DNA from: Rhizobium sp. NRK18
GTDB lineage: Bacteria; Pseudomonadota; Alphaproteobacteria; Rhizobiales; Rhizobiaceae
NCBI RefSeq assembly: GCF_024385575.1
Contig: NZ_JANFMV010000001.1
Coordinates: 2,075,681 to 2,139,680 of the forward strand
Direction of reading: 5' to 3'
Length of the DNA stretch: 64,000 bases
Shown here: piece after piece, positions 29,030 to 39,302 of the stretch
Position numbering within the stretch: the stretch's first letter is position 1
Layout: each line of letters starts with the position of its first letter
Notes under the pieces: generated by a model
What the model saw: only the letters and a program-made list of their open reading frames with translations
Database searches by the model: none
Told to the model about the DNA's origin: nothing
Made by a program: the position numbers and the translations under genes

Positions 29030-29253
29030 CCGGTGTCTTCCTCGTCATACAATGCTGCACCCGTTTGCTTTTTCGGGCACAGGAAACATTTTTGTGAACG
29101 TTCCTTAAAGCAAAGCGCGGCGGAAATGAAGGCGGCGGGCGGTGAAAAAAGGGCCTCGGCGACCGACAATCAGACAAGCCTTTCGCACCGTCTGCATGGT
29201 GCCGTTGGACAGCGGTCGTCGTTGTGCCCTAAATGATCGCAAAAGGAGACATC

Positions 29254-30195
29254 ATGACCTGTCCGTCTTACACGATCCACAGCCGGAACTGTCATTGCGG
29301 CTGGAACAACGCCTTTCCGCCAGCCCATACGGCGGAACCGGGCCAGACGCTGACATTCGAATGCAAGGACGCCTCCGGCGGATACTACACCGCGGACAGC
29401 ACCTCGGCCGATGTCGGCGGACAGGACCCGGCGACCATCAATCCCGTCACGGGGCCGATCATCGTCGATGGCGCCAAGCCCGGCGACGTGCTGAAGATCA
29501 CGCTCGAGAGTTTCGCGCCGAGCGGCTTCGGCTGGACGGCAATCATTCCGGGCTTCGGGCTTCTCGCTGACCAGTTCCAGGATGCCCGCCTGCACCTGTG
29601 GAACTACGAGCGGGACCTGACGGTGCCGGCGATGTTCGGCAACCATGCCCGCGTGCCGCTGAAACCCTTCACCGGCACGATCGGCGTGGCGCCCGCCGAG
29701 CCCGGAACGCACTCGGTCATCCCGCCGCGCCGGGTCGGCGGCAACATGGATATCCGCGACCTGTCGGCCGGTTCCGTGCTCTATCTGCCGGTGGAGGTGG
29801 AGGGTGCGTTGCTGTCGATCGGCGATACGCATGCCGCGCAGGGCGACGGCGAGGTGTGTGGTACGGCGATCGAGAGCGCGATGTCCGTCACCGTCAAGAT
29901 CGACCTGATCAAGGACCAGCCTCTACGCTTTCCGCGGTTCGAAACTGCAGGTCCGGTGACGCGCCATATCGATTGCGCCGGCTATGATGTCACCACCGGA
30001 ATAGGACCCGATCTGATGACGGCATGCCGCGATGCCGTGTCCGGCATGATCGACCTTCTGGGGCGGAGCCGGAAGATGAGCGCCGAGGATGCCTACATGC
30101 TCTGCTCGGTTTGTGGGGACTTGCGAATTTCCGAGATCGTGGATGCGCCGAACTGGGTCGTCTCGTTCTACGTCCCGCGCGCTGTTTTCGCCTGA
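29254..30195 (+). CDS. Acetamidase/formamidase family protein
   Basis: Probable amide hydrolase of 313 residues in the FmdA_AmdA family, forming ammonia and a short carboxylate. Family segments include ADVGGQDPATINPVTGPI, GVAPAEPGTHSVIPPRRVGGNMD (the most conserved block), GSVLYLPVEVEGALLSIGDTHAAQGDGEV and TAIESAM. The GDTHAAQGDGE block holds probable metal or catalytic residues. The start at 29254 has AAAAGGAG 8 bases upstream; an in-frame ATG at 29233 lacks one. A urea/amide transporter is not next to it. Confidence 0.88.
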   Translation: MTCPSYTIHSRNCHCGWNNAFPPAHTAEPGQTLTFECKDASGGYYTADSTSADVGGQDPATINPVTGPIIVDGAKPGDVLKITLESFAPSGFGWTAIIPGFGLLADQFQDARLHLWNYERDLTVPAMFGNHARVPLKPFTGTIGVAPAEPGTHSVIPPRRVGGNMDIRDLSAGSVLYLPVEVEGALLSIGDTHAAQGDGEVCGTAIESAMSVTVKIDLIKDQPLRFPRFETAGPVTRHIDCAGYDVTTGIGPDLMTACRDAVSGMIDLLGRSRKMSAEDAYMLCSVCGDLRISEIVDAPNWVVSFYVPRAVFA

Positions 30196-30203
30196 AACAA
30201 CCA

Positions 30204-30226
30204 AACGGCCCGGAAACCGGGCCGTT
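30204..30226. terminator. Shared hairpin between amidase gene and hspQ
   Basis: A perfect 10-bp stem (30204-30213 with 30217-30226, loop AAA) between two convergent genes, 9 bases from each stop codon. There is no T-run on the plus side and only a short TT on the minus side, so termination in both directions is inferred from position and stability. Confidence 0.6.
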
Positions 30227-30235
30227 CGCGTCTCG

Positions 30236-30565
30236 TCAGTGTGCCATGATCAGCTTGGACCTCAGCGATCCTGAGGGCTCGCGATCAAAGATCTGCGCGA
30301 TATTGGGATTGCGCAGCGGCGTGCCGCTGTCGTCGACCACGATGTTCTGCTCCGACACGTAGGCCACGTATTCGGACTCATCGTTTTCCGCCAACAGATG
30401 GTAGAAGGGCTGGTCCTTGCGCGGCCGGATTTCGGCCGGAATGGAATTCCACCATTCTTCCGAATTGGCGAATTCGGGATCGACGTCGAAGATAACGCCC
30501 CGGAAGGGAAATATCCGGTGACGCACGACATCTCCGATATTGTACTTGGCGTTTTGGATCTTCAT
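30236..30565 (-). CDS. hspQ: Heat shock protein HspQ
   Basis: A 109-residue hemimethylated-DNA-binding-like (YccV) domain protein. E. coli HspQ is a heat-shock protein that modulates Lon proteolysis. Family residues include YNIGDVVRHRIFPFRGVIFDVDPEF, WWNSIP and PFYHLLAEND, then YVSEQN. The ATG at 30565 has AAAGGAC upstream; the frame open to 30634 has no such site. Confidence 0.93.
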   Translation of the reverse strand: MKIQNAKYNIGDVVRHRIFPFRGVIFDVDPEFANSEEWWNSIPAEIRPRKDQPFYHLLAENDESEYVAYVSEQNIVVDDSGTPLRNPNIAQIFDREPSGSLRSKLIMAH

Positions 30566-30644
30566 GGGCTTTGTCCTTTCCCTCAAATATTTGGGTTGGA
30601 CAGGCCATGATATCAAGGGTCTGGCGCCTGACACCGCCGTGAGA

Positions 30645-31580
30645 TCACGATCTCCTGTTGAAAAGCGCGGCCGGTGCGGTCGCCAGCATCACGCCGCCCG
30701 TCACCAGCACGATTCCGTAGGCATGATAGGTCTCGAAGGTCTCGCCAAGAAACAGGACGGCCATGACGATCGAGATCGGCGGCATCATGTAGAGAGTGAT
30801 GCCGGCGATAGCCGGACCGAAGACGTGGACCGTGTGCTGGAAGCAGTAGAAGGCGGCGAGCGAGGCGAAGAAGATGATGCCGGCAAGCTTGAGGAAATCG
30901 CTGCCGGAATCCGGCAGATTGCCGCCCGCCACGGTTTCGATGATCGCCGGCGGCAGCAGCACGATCGCACCGGATGTGGCGATCAGCCCGAAGAGCGTCA
31001 GCGGCTTGACGGTCCGCACGGCCGGATGGCGCAACAGCAGCGAGTAGACCGCAAACGAGATCGCCGCGCCAAGAATGCCGAGATCGCCGATGTTGAACTG
31101 CATGTGGAGCAGGGCCTGCGGCTCGCCTTTGAGGACGATGGCGACGACACCGGCGAAGGCGACGACCATGCCGGCCAGTTCGCGGCTGCTGATCTTGCCG
31201 CCGGCAAACAGCCACTGGAACAGGATGATGAACAGCGATGAGGTGGTGTAGATCAGCGTCGCGTTGGAGGCCGTCGTTCTTGTGAGCGACCAATAGACGA
31301 AGCCGCCGCAGATGCCCATTCCGAGAATGCCGAGCAGCAGCCAGAGGCCGACATGGCCGCGCACGAATGCGATCGCCGCGCGTCGGTCGGCCAGCATGAA
31401 GGGCAGCATGATCAGCGCCGATCCGGCCCAGCGGATGAAGGCCGTGATGAACGGCGCAATGTCGCCGATGATCCCGCGGCCGAAGATCAGATTGCTCGAA
31501 AAGAAGATCGGCACGGCGACGAAGATGGCCCAGGCGAGAAGGCCGGGCGATTGTCTGTTGTTCTGGTCGAAAGGCGACAT
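30645..31580 (-). CDS. EamA/DMT family exporter 1
   Basis: Drug/metabolite transporter of about 311 residues with ten hydrophobic segments in two EamA repeats. The first begins WAIFVAVPIFFSSNLIFGRG and includes YWSLTRTTASNATLIYTTSS; the second begins ILGAAISFAVYSLLLRH and ends in a helix before a short basic tail (NRRS). The start at 31580 (MSPFDQNN) places the first helix at residue 15 but has only a weak ribosome site. The substrate is unknown. It lies downstream of glnA after a terminator. Confidence 0.85.
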   Translation of the reverse strand: MSPFDQNNRQSPGLLAWAIFVAVPIFFSSNLIFGRGIIGDIAPFITAFIRWAGSALIMLPFMLADRRAAIAFVRGHVGLWLLLGILGMGICGGFVYWSLTRTTASNATLIYTTSSLFIILFQWLFAGGKISSRELAGMVVAFAGVVAIVLKGEPQALLHMQFNIGDLGILGAAISFAVYSLLLRHPAVRTVKPLTLFGLIATSGAIVLLPPAIIETVAGGNLPDSGSDFLKLAGIIFFASLAAFYCFQHTVHVFGPAIAGITLYMMPPISIVMAVLFLGETFETYHAYGIVLVTGGVMLATAPAALFNRRS

Positions 31581-31616
31581 CGGTGAGCTGGTGCTGGTCC
31601 GTGATCGGGAAAGGCT

Positions 31617-31655
31617 TGAAAAGAAACAAGGCAGAAACCCGGAGGATTCTGCCTT
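31617..31655 (-). terminator. Terminator of glnB-glnA
   Basis: On the minus strand a 9-bp stem AAGGCAGAA/TTCTGCCTT (31647-31655 with 31628-31636) is followed by GTTTCTTTTC. A second hairpin (31670-31685, GGCCCC/GGGGCC) lies between it and the glnA stop. Confidence 0.82.
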
Positions 31656-31699
31656 GCCTGTTCCTCTCAGGCCCCTTGCGGGGCCGTCCACCGGCCGTA

Positions 31700-33109
31700 T
31701 CAGACCGAGTAGTACATGTCGTATTCGACCGGATGCGGGGTCATTTCGAAGCGCATGACTTCCTGCATCTTCAGGTCGATGAACGCATCGATCTGGTCGT
31801 CGTCGAAGACGCCGCCGGCGGTCAGGAACTTGCGATCCTTGTCCAGGCTTTCCAGCGCTTCGCGCAGCGAACCGCAGACGGTCGGGATCTTCTTGAGTTC
31901 CTTCGGCGGCAGGTCGTAAAGATCCTTGTCCATCGGTTTGCCGGGGTGGATCTTGTTCTTGATGCCGTCGAGACCAGCCATCAGCATCGCGGCAAAGGCG
32001 AGATACGGATTGGCGGCCGGATCGGGGAAGCGGACTTCGACGCGCTTTGCCTTCGGATTGGAGCCGAAGGGAATGCGGCACGAGGCCGACCGGTTGCGGG
32101 CAGAATAGGCCAGCAGAACCGGCGCTTCATAGCCCGGGACCAGACGCTTGTAGGAGTTGGTCGACGGGTTGGTGAAGGCGTTGATGGCCTTGGCGTGCTT
32201 GATGATGCCGCCGATGTAGTAGAGGCAGGTCTCGGACAGACCGGCATACTCGTCGCCGGCGAAGGTCGGCTTGCCACCCTTCCAGATCGACTGGTGCACG
32301 TGCATGCCCGAGCCGTTGTCGCCGAAGATCGGCTTCGGCATGAAGGTTGCCGTCTTGCCGTAGGCATTGGCAACCTGATGGACGCCGTACTTGTAGATCT
32401 GGATCTTGTCGGCGTTGCGAACGAGGGTGTCGAACTTGACGCCGAGTTCGTGCTGGGCGGATGCCACTTCGTGGTGATGCTTTTCGACGACGACGCCCAT
32501 TTCGGCGAGCACGGTCAGCATTTCCGAGCGCATGTCCTGGCAGCTGTCGACCGGGGGAACCGGGAAATAGCCGCCCTTGACGCGCGGACGGTGACCGAGG
32601 TTGCCGGTCTCATAGTCGGTGTCGTCGTTGGAAGGCAGTTCGGACGAATCAAGCTTGAAGCTGGTGTTGTAGGGATCGGCCTTGTACTTGACGTCGTCGA
32701 AGATGAAGAATTCGGGCTCGGGGCCGACGAAGACGGTGTCGCCGATGCCTGAGGCCTTCAGGTAGGCTTCAGCCTTCTTCGCGGTGCCGCGCGGGTCGCG
32801 ATTGTAGGATTCGCCGGAGACCGGATCGAGGATGTCGCACATGATGACCATCGTCGACTGGGCGAAGAAGGGGTCCATGTGGACCGTCGCCGTATCGGGC
32901 ATCAGCACCATGTCGGATTCGTTGATGGCCTTCCAGCCGGCAATCGACGAGCCGTCGAACATGACGCCGTCGGCAAACATGTCGTCGTCAACGCAGGAAA
33001 CGTCCATGGTGACGTGCTGCAGCTTGCCCTTGGGGTCGGTGAACCGCAGATCGACGAACTTGACGTCGTTTTCCTTGATCTGCTTCAGGATATCATTGGC
33101 TGATGTCAT
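31700..33109 (-). CDS. glnA: Glutamine synthetase I
   Basis: ATP-dependent ammonia assimilation. The 469-residue type I subunit has DGSSIAGW, the metal-site region [10 protein letters not shown], the ATP-binding [16 protein letters not shown], and [12 protein letters not shown]. The adenylylation site is in KDLYDLPP near residue 398, so control by GlnE is expected. It follows glnB by 76 bases and probably shares the sigma-54 promoter upstream of glnB, with a possible promoter of its own in the gap. Confidence 0.97.
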   Translation of the reverse strand: MTSANDILKQIKENDVKFVDLRFTDPKGKLQHVTMDVSCVDDDMFADGVMFDGSSIAGWKAINESDMVLMPDTATVHMDPFFAQSTMVIMCDILDPVSGESYNRDPRGTAKKAEAYLKASGIGDTVFVGPEPEFFIFDDVKYKADPYNTSFKLDSSELPSNDDTDYETGNLGHRPRVKGGYFPVPPVDSCQDMRSEMLTVLAEMGVVVEKHHHEVASAQHELGVKFDTLVRNADKIQIYKYGVHQVANAYGKTATFMPKPIFGDNGSGMHVHQSIWKGGKPTFAGDEYAGLSETCLYYIGGIIKHAKAINAFTNPSTNSYKRLVPGYEAPVLLAYSARNRSASCRIPFGSNPKAKRVEVRFPDPAANPYLAFAAMLMAGLDGIKNKIHPGKPMDKDLYDLPPKELKKIPTVCGSLREALESLDKDRKFLTAGGVFDDDQIDAFIDLKMQEVMRFEMTPHPVEYDMYYSV

Positions 33110-33185
33110 TTAGGCCTTCCTTCCTTGTTGTTTCCCGAATTGTTATGAACTTGCCGTCCCGTCGGGAACAGACGGCCTTATCGGG

Positions 33186-33770
<585 letters not shown>

Positions 33771-33865
33771 TTATGATGTAATTTTGTGCAAACGCATATT
33801 TATTGATCATGTATACGGGCGATTTTTGATTGTCTTTTCGCCGGACTCGGCATCAACTTCCGGCC

Positions 33866-35353
33866 ATGACCTTTTCGATCGACACAGTTCTTCTTTCGCC
33901 GGACCAGATGGGGAATGCCGACCGTGACGCGGCGGCCTCCGGCATCGACAGCTTCGGCCTGATGGAGCGGGCAGGGCTCGCGGTGGCCGCCGCAGCGCTT
34001 CGGCATCATCCCGGCGCACGGCGTTTCGCCGTGTTCTGCGGCCCCGGCAACAATGGCGGCGACGGATATGTCGCCGCCCGCGCCTTGCGGGAATGCGGGT
34101 GCGCCGTTCAGGTCTTCCATTTCGGCGACCCTGACCGCCTGAGAGGAGACGCGGCAGAGGCGCGGACGCGCTTTGCCTCTGCCTCCGAACCGCTTCCATC
34201 CTACCGGCCGGACGATGGCGACGTGATCATCGACGCGCTGTTCGGGGCAGGCCTCGATCGCGATGTGCCGGGCGCGGTTGCAAGCCTGATCGAGATGGTG
34301 AACGCCGCCGACCTGCCGGTGATCGCGGTCGATCTGCCGTCGGGTCTCTGCGGCCGCCGTGGCGTGCCACTGGGCGCCGCCTTCAGGGCCGAGATCACTG
34401 TCACCTTCATGGCGCGCAAGCCAGGTCATCTGCTGTTGCCCGGACGCGCGCTGTGCGGCGAAACGTCGGTCTTCGATATCGGCATTCCGCACCGGATCAT
34501 CGCCGCACAGAAAAGCCGGCTGGACATGAACGAGCCCCGGAACTGGCAGGACAGGCTGCCGAAGCCCGATTCGGCCGCCCACAAGTTCAGCCACGGCCAT
34601 CTTGCCGTCTTTTCGGGCGGCCCCATGGCGACGGGTGCCGCACGGCTTTCGGCCCATGCGGGCCTCGTCAGCGGTGCGGGGCTGGTGACGGTGGTCTCGC
34701 CGCAGAACGCCGCGATCGTCAATGCCGGCGCCCTGACGGCGGTCATGCTGAAAAGCATCGCCGATCCCGCCGAGCTTGCCGGTTGGCTGGAGGATCGCCG
34801 CGTTGCGGCGGCCGTGATCGGACCGGGCTTCGGCATCGGCGACAAGGCCCGGCAGTTCGTGGGCGCGCTGGCCGCGACCGGAGTGCCCGTGGTGGTCGAT
34901 GCAGACGCCATCACCTCGTTCGAGAATGAACCGGACGCGCTTTTCCGGCTGTTTTCGGAGGGGGATGTCCGGGTGGTCCTGACCCCGCACGAGGGCGAAT
35001 TCCGGCGGCTGTTTCCCGATCTCGCCGCCGATGACACGTTGTCGAAGGTAGAGCGCGCGCTGGCCGCGGCAGCCCGCGCCAACGCCATCGTTCTCTACAA
35101 GGGTGCGGATACGGTGATCGCCGACCCGGCGGGCAGGGCGGTGATCAACGACAACGCGCCGCCCTGGCTTGCCACCGCCGGTTCAGGCGATGTTCTTGCC
35201 GGCATCATCGGCGGACTTCTCGCCCAGTCGGTGGCGCCTTTCGACGCAGCCGCAGCCGGCGCCTATCGGCATGGCGAAGCGGGGCAGAAGGCGGGGCGCG
35301 GTCTGACCGCCGAAACTCTGATCACATATCTGAATGGATGCATCGATAATTGA
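33866..35353 (+). CDS. nnr: Bifunctional NAD(P)HX epimerase/dehydratase
   Basis: Repairs hydrated NADH and NADPH. The 495-residue fusion has an N-terminal epimerase (YjeF_N; FCGPGNNGGDGYVAARAL, VIIDALFGAGLDRDV, VDLPSGL) and, from about residue 225, an ADP-dependent dehydratase of the ribokinase-like fold (VVVDADAITSF, LTPHEGEFRRL, TAGSGDVLAGIIGGLLAQ). The ATG at 33866 is preferred; the frame continues upstream to 33830 without a family match. It is divergent from glnB across about 340 bases. Confidence 0.95.
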   Translation: MTFSIDTVLLSPDQMGNADRDAAASGIDSFGLMERAGLAVAAAALRHHPGARRFAVFCGPGNNGGDGYVAARALRECGCAVQVFHFGDPDRLRGDAAEARTRFASASEPLPSYRPDDGDVIIDALFGAGLDRDVPGAVASLIEMVNAADLPVIAVDLPSGLCGRRGVPLGAAFRAEITVTFMARKPGHLLLPGRALCGETSVFDIGIPHRIIAAQKSRLDMNEPRNWQDRLPKPDSAAHKFSHGHLAVFSGGPMATGAARLSAHAGLVSGAGLVTVVSPQNAAIVNAGALTAVMLKSIADPAELAGWLEDRRVAAAVIGPGFGIGDKARQFVGALAATGVPVVVDADAITSFENEPDALFRLFSEGDVRVVLTPHEGEFRRLFPDLAADDTLSKVERALAAAARANAIVLYKGADTVIADPAGRAVINDNAPPWLATAGSGDVLAGIIGGLLAQSVAPFDAAAAGAYRHGEAGQKAGRGLTAETLITYLNGCIDN

Positions 35354-35417
35354 GCGATTTCCCAAGGGCATCATCGGCTAATGTCGACAGACATTCAGAT
35401 CCACGGGACATGACTGC

Positions 35418-36305
35418 ATGATACTGACAGACATCCTCATGATGGTGCTCGTTGCCGCCATATGGGGCTTCAATTTCGTGGTGATCAAGATCGGCATCGC
35501 CAACTTCCCGCCGATCCTGTTTTCGGCCCTGCGCTTCCTGTTTGCTGCCATACCGCTGGTCTTCTTCATTCCGCGCCCCGCCGTCTCCTGGCGGATCGTC
35601 GTCGCGATCGGCCTGGTGCTGGGCGTCATCAAGTTCAGCCTGCTGTTCATCGGCATGGATGAGGGCGTGTCCGCCGGCCTTGCCTCGCTGGTTCTGCAAT
35701 GTCAGGCGTTCTTCACCGTCATCCTTGCGGCACTCCTCTACCGCGAGCGACCGAAGCCGGTGCAGATTATCGGTGTCATTGCCGCTTTCGCCGGAATTGC
35801 CGTCATCGGCATGACAATCGATGCGAGCTTCAGCCTGCACGGTCTTGTCCTCATTCTTGCCGCGGCCCTGGCCTGGGCGGTATCCAACATGCTGATGAAG
35901 AAGGCGGGCGGCGTTGACATGCTGCGCCTCATGGTCTGGGTCAGCCTCGTGCCGCCGCTGCCGCTGCTGGCCATTTCGCTCGCCACGGAAGGTTTCGACC
36001 GGGACATGGCGGCGCTCAAATCTCTGTCGCTCGGCGGTGCGGGCGCGGTGCTCTACATCGCCTATCTGGCGACGATCTTCGGCTTTGCCGTCTGGGGACG
36101 GATGATCCGCAAATACAATGTCTCGAATGTGGCGCCGTTCTCGCTGCTCGTGCCGGTGTTCGGCATGAGTTCGTCGGCACTGGTGTTCGGCGAGAGCTTC
36201 AGCCCAATGCGGATTGCCGGCGCGCTGCTGATCGTCTGCGGACTGGTCCTGACCGTGCTCGGACCGCGACTGCTCGCCGGGCGCCCGGCAATCAGCGGAA
36301 CTTGA
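35418..36305 (+). CDS. EamA/DMT family exporter 2
   Basis: A 295-residue transporter with ten predicted membrane segments in two repeats, related to E. coli EamA (cysteine/O-acetylserine exporter). Helix 1 contains the family motif AAIWGFNFVVIKIG and helix 3-4 FIGMDEGVSAGLASLVLQ; the second repeat begins ALAWAVSNMLMKKAGG. It is 64 bases downstream of nnr with no clear terminator between. The substrate is unknown. Confidence 0.87.
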   Translation: MILTDILMMVLVAAIWGFNFVVIKIGIANFPPILFSALRFLFAAIPLVFFIPRPAVSWRIVVAIGLVLGVIKFSLLFIGMDEGVSAGLASLVLQCQAFFTVILAALLYRERPKPVQIIGVIAAFAGIAVIGMTIDASFSLHGLVLILAAALAWAVSNMLMKKAGGVDMLRLMVWVSLVPPLPLLAISLATEGFDRDMAALKSLSLGGAGAVLYIAYLATIFGFAVWGRMIRKYNVSNVAPFSLLVPVFGMSSSALVFGESFSPMRIAGALLIVCGLVLTVLGPRLLAGRPAISGT

Positions 36306-36311
36306 CGCGGG

Positions 36312-37964
36312 TTAAAGCAGCCGGCTGTGACGCAGCATGCCCTGATCCTCGAGAACGGGATAGGCGATCGATACGACCAGGGAATTGACTTCCTTCAGAT
36401 CGCGCATCGTGTCGATGTGCAGCGAGCTGGAATCGAAGCTCGCGACATTGCCGGCGCGCAGACGCTGCAGGTGACGCTCCTCGCTCTCGCGCACGAGGGC
36501 GCGCATGGCTTCCTTGCTGGCGACCAGCTGGCGGGCGTGTTCGATGTCGCGGTTGATCAGCAGATTGAAGGCGAGGTGGGCGTTTTTCAGCACCTCGGCG
36601 TGCATGGCCTTCAGCTCCGCCCAGCCTTCAGCCGAAAACGCCGTGTTGCGTTCGTGCTTCTTCTTCACGCGGTTCAGCATGTTCTGGGAAATGATGTCGG
36701 CGGCCTGCTCGATCTTGATCGTGGTCGACAGCAGGCTCTGGCATTGAGCCGCCGAAGCCTCGTCGAGCGCGCTTTGCGAAATGCGCGCGAGATAGAACTT
36801 TATCTCCCGATGAATGTGGTCGATCTCGTCGTCGAGTTCATCGATTCGGGCGATCTTCTTCGGATCGTTCTTCTCGAAGAGATCGAAAATCCAGTTCAAC
36901 ATCACCTCGGTCTTTTCGCAGGCGGTCAGCACCTCGCGCGTCGCATTGGCGACCGCCTGGCGCGGATTGGCGAGATCGGCGGGGTTGAGCGAGGAAATCC
37001 GCGCATCCAGAGGAATGCCGGCAACAGGCGTCGGGCTGGCGAAGAATCGCTCCAGAGCCATGCCGACGATGCCACAGAACGGCAGGCCGAAGATGACGAC
37101 GGCGCCATTTATCGCGAGATGGACCATGACCACGGCATCACCGGCGCCGCTGGCAAAATCCGTCGGCGGCAACTGGATGTAGAACTGGAGCGCCAGAGCG
37201 AGCAGTGTCGCTGTGCCGCGAATGGCGACATTGCCGAGAGGAACGATGCGCGCCGCACTTTCCGCGTTCTTGGTCAGCATGGCGCCGATGACGGCGGCGC
37301 CGAAATTCGCGCCGAGCACCAGCGGAATGATCAGGACGGTCGGGATCAACTCTCGGTCGGCAAGCGAGGCAATCAGGAGGATCGTCGCCACGCTGGAGTG
37401 AAAGGCCCAGGCGAGGATGGCCGCCAGAATGAAAGCGGTAATCCAGTCACGCGAGAGGTAGTTGATGATGACCGGCAAAATCTCGCTGGAGCGCAGGGGA
37501 TCGGAGGCCTGGCCGATCAGCTTCAACGCCAGCAACAGCAGGCCGAGGCCGAAGAGGATGCGGCCGATCTGGCGCCAGTTGCGCGCCTCCGAGGCGCGGA
37601 AGGCCACCGTGCCCGCAAGCAGCAGCACGGGGATCAGCAGCGACAGGTCGTGACGCAGGATGCGGACGACGAAGGCCGATCCGAAGTCCGCGCCGAGCAG
37701 GGTGGCAATGCCGATCGCCGAAGATACATAGCCGCCGGCCACGAAAGAGGCGATGATCAGGGAGACCGCTGTCGCACTCTGCAGCGCGACAGCAAAGAAG
37801 AAGCCGGCCACCGCGGCGGTGACGCGATTGCCGACGGCGAGCCTCAGCTTGTCCTTCAGGACCGAGCCATAGGCGCGCTCGATCCCGGTCCGCACCATGC
37901 GGGTCGCCCAGAGCAGGAGGGCGACCGCTCCCGCGAGATTGATGAATACGACGATACCTGACAT
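36312..37964 (-). CDS. Na/Pi cotransporter family protein with PhoU-like domain
   Basis: Membrane protein of 550 residues. Two inverted repeats carry the SLC34/NptA signature: ALQSATAVSLIIASFVAGG with TLLGADFGSAF, and AFHSSVATILLIASLAD with LGANFGAAVIG (QSAT/HSSV motifs). The C-terminal 230 residues are a helical PhoU-like domain. It probably moves phosphate, though homologues also import other anions. The start at 37964 (MSGIVVFINLAGAVALLLW) fits the first helix; an ATG at 38015 adds 17 residues. It is convergent with the EamA gene, 6 bases apart. Confidence 0.9.
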   Translation of the reverse strand: MSGIVVFINLAGAVALLLWATRMVRTGIERAYGSVLKDKLRLAVGNRVTAAVAGFFFAVALQSATAVSLIIASFVAGGYVSSAIGIATLLGADFGSAFVVRILRHDLSLLIPVLLLAGTVAFRASEARNWRQIGRILFGLGLLLLALKLIGQASDPLRSSEILPVIINYLSRDWITAFILAAILAWAFHSSVATILLIASLADRELIPTVLIIPLVLGANFGAAVIGAMLTKNAESAARIVPLGNVAIRGTATLLALALQFYIQLPPTDFASGAGDAVVMVHLAINGAVVIFGLPFCGIVGMALERFFASPTPVAGIPLDARISSLNPADLANPRQAVANATREVLTACEKTEVMLNWIFDLFEKNDPKKIARIDELDDEIDHIHREIKFYLARISQSALDEASAAQCQSLLSTTIKIEQAADIISQNMLNRVKKKHERNTAFSAEGWAELKAMHAEVLKNAHLAFNLLINRDIEHARQLVASKEAMRALVRESEERHLQRLRAGNVASFDSSSLHIDTMRDLKEVNSLVVSIAYPVLEDQGMLRHSRLL

Positions 37965-38155
37965 GCGCGAGACCGATGAATGTGGCGGGGCGAGTTTCGC
38001 CGAAACCGGCATCAACCCAAGGGAAGAACCGAGATGCTTCGCCTAAATCTCGGCGAATGGCGTCAACTCAGCGACATCCTATAGCTCAGATTCGACACTG
38101 TCACAAATTGCACATCTGTGATTGCATTCATCCATTTCACGCAACCTTCAGCCCA

Positions 38156-38959
38156 TCAATCGACCCTTTCCTGAAGGGCCATAGCACCGGCAGGGGCGTT
38201 TATCTTGCCGCTGGTGATGAAGTAGCCGAAGACATCGCGCGGCTTCTTGCCGGGCTTGTTGTCCGGATCGATCAGCGGCAGGTCGGAAGGCTGGCTGCCG
38301 CCGGCCCATTCGCCAAAGCGCGCCGCCCAGGCATCCAGCATGTCTGCAGGATAGCAGGTCGGGACATCATCGGATCCCTTTTGCAGCCGTGCATAGACGA
38401 AATCGCCCGTGACATCGGCGATTTCCGGATAGTCGAAATGCTCTGCGTAGACGATCGCCACATTGTGCCGACGGGCCAGTGCAACGAATTCCGGGACCAT
38501 GAAGGTAGGGTTCCTTACCTCAACGGCATGCCGCAAGGTCAGGCCATCCTGCTTTTCCGGCAGCAATGCCAGGAAGGCGCCGAAATCCGCCTCGTCGAAC
38601 TTCTTCGTCGGCATGAACTGCCAGAGGATCGGTCCGAGATGATCGCCGAGTTCGGTGATGCCCGAAGCCAGGAATTTTGCGACCGACTCGCCCGCTTCGG
38701 CCAGCACCCGCTTGTTCGTCGCATAGCGGATCGCCTTCAGCGAGAAGACGAAGCCGTCCGGCACGTCGGCCGCCCACTTTGCGAAGGTCGCCGGCTTCTG
38801 GCTGGAATAATAGGTTCCGTTGATCTCGATCGTCTTCAGCTTCGAACTGGCATATTCCAACTGCTTCGTCTTCTTCAGATCGGCAGGATAGAAGTGCCCC
38901 TCCCACGGATCGAACGTCCAGCCGCCGATGCCGGTGCGGATTGTGCCTGAGGTGGTCAT
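38156..38959 (-). CDS. DUF72 family protein
   Basis: A 267-residue TIM-barrel-like protein of the DUF72 (YecE) family, function unknown. Typical segments are IRTGIGGWTFDPWEGHFYP, the TIEINGTYYSSQKPATFAKW block, AVEVRNPTF and the DFVYARLQ strand. The start has GGAG 8 bases upstream. It is divergent from the toxin-antitoxin pair, and its leader overlaps that operator region. Confidence 0.92.
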   Translation of the reverse strand: MTTSGTIRTGIGGWTFDPWEGHFYPADLKKTKQLEYASSKLKTIEINGTYYSSQKPATFAKWAADVPDGFVFSLKAIRYATNKRVLAEAGESVAKFLASGITELGDHLGPILWQFMPTKKFDEADFGAFLALLPEKQDGLTLRHAVEVRNPTFMVPEFVALARRHNVAIVYAEHFDYPEIADVTGDFVYARLQKGSDDVPTCYPADMLDAWAARFGEWAGGSQPSDLPLIDPDNKPGKKPRDVFGYFITSGKINAPAGAMALQERVD

Positions 38960-38972
38960 TTAGGATCTCCAG

Positions 38973-39001
38973 TTGATATTAGCTAAGTTATTAGCTAACC
39001 T
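38973..39001 (+). promoter_or_regulatory. Promoter and repeat operator of the toxin-antitoxin pair
   Basis: A -35 TTGATA (38973-38978) and -10 TAACCT (38996-39001) are 17 bases apart. Two copies of the 8-base palindrome TTAGCTAA (38979-38986 and 38991-38998) lie in the spacer, the second overlapping the -10. Their 12-base spacing (about one helical turn) suits cooperative binding of antitoxin dimers, as in other autoregulated type II systems. Confidence 0.65.
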
Positions 39002-39023
39002 GTGAATAACAATGGAGCGAACG

Positions 39024-39302
39024 ATGACAGTCGTCACCATTCACAAGGCCAAGACTGAACTTTCCAAACTTCTCGCCCGCGTCGAGGCGGGAGAGGAGAT
39101 CGTCATCGCGCGCGGCAGCGAACCCATCGCCAAGTTGGTGCCTGTTGACGCGGCTCAAACCCAAAAGCCGAAACGTCGGCCCGGCGCCCTTTCGCACCTG
39201 CGCGATACGTTGCCACCTGACCTCTTCCTCGAGCCCATGTCGGAAGAAGAGCTGTCGCTTTGGGAGGGCGCCCATTCCTTTCCCGGCGACAATGGCAGAT
39301 GA
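39024..39302 (+). CDS. Type II antitoxin, Phd/YefM (VapB) family
   Basis: A 92-residue DNA-binding antitoxin. The N-terminal Phd fold is clear: TIHKAKTELSKLLARVEAGEEIVIARGSEPIAKLVPVD. The charged C-terminus (about residues 50-92) should bind and neutralise the toxin. The ATG at 39024 has GGAG 7 bases upstream; an in-frame ATG at 39012 lacks one. The stop overlaps the toxin start by 4 bases (ATGA), the usual arrangement for coupled expression. Confidence 0.93.
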   Translation: MTVVTIHKAKTELSKLLARVEAGEEIVIARGSEPIAKLVPVDAAQTQKPKRRPGALSHLRDTLPPDLFLEPMSEEELSLWEGAHSFPGDNGR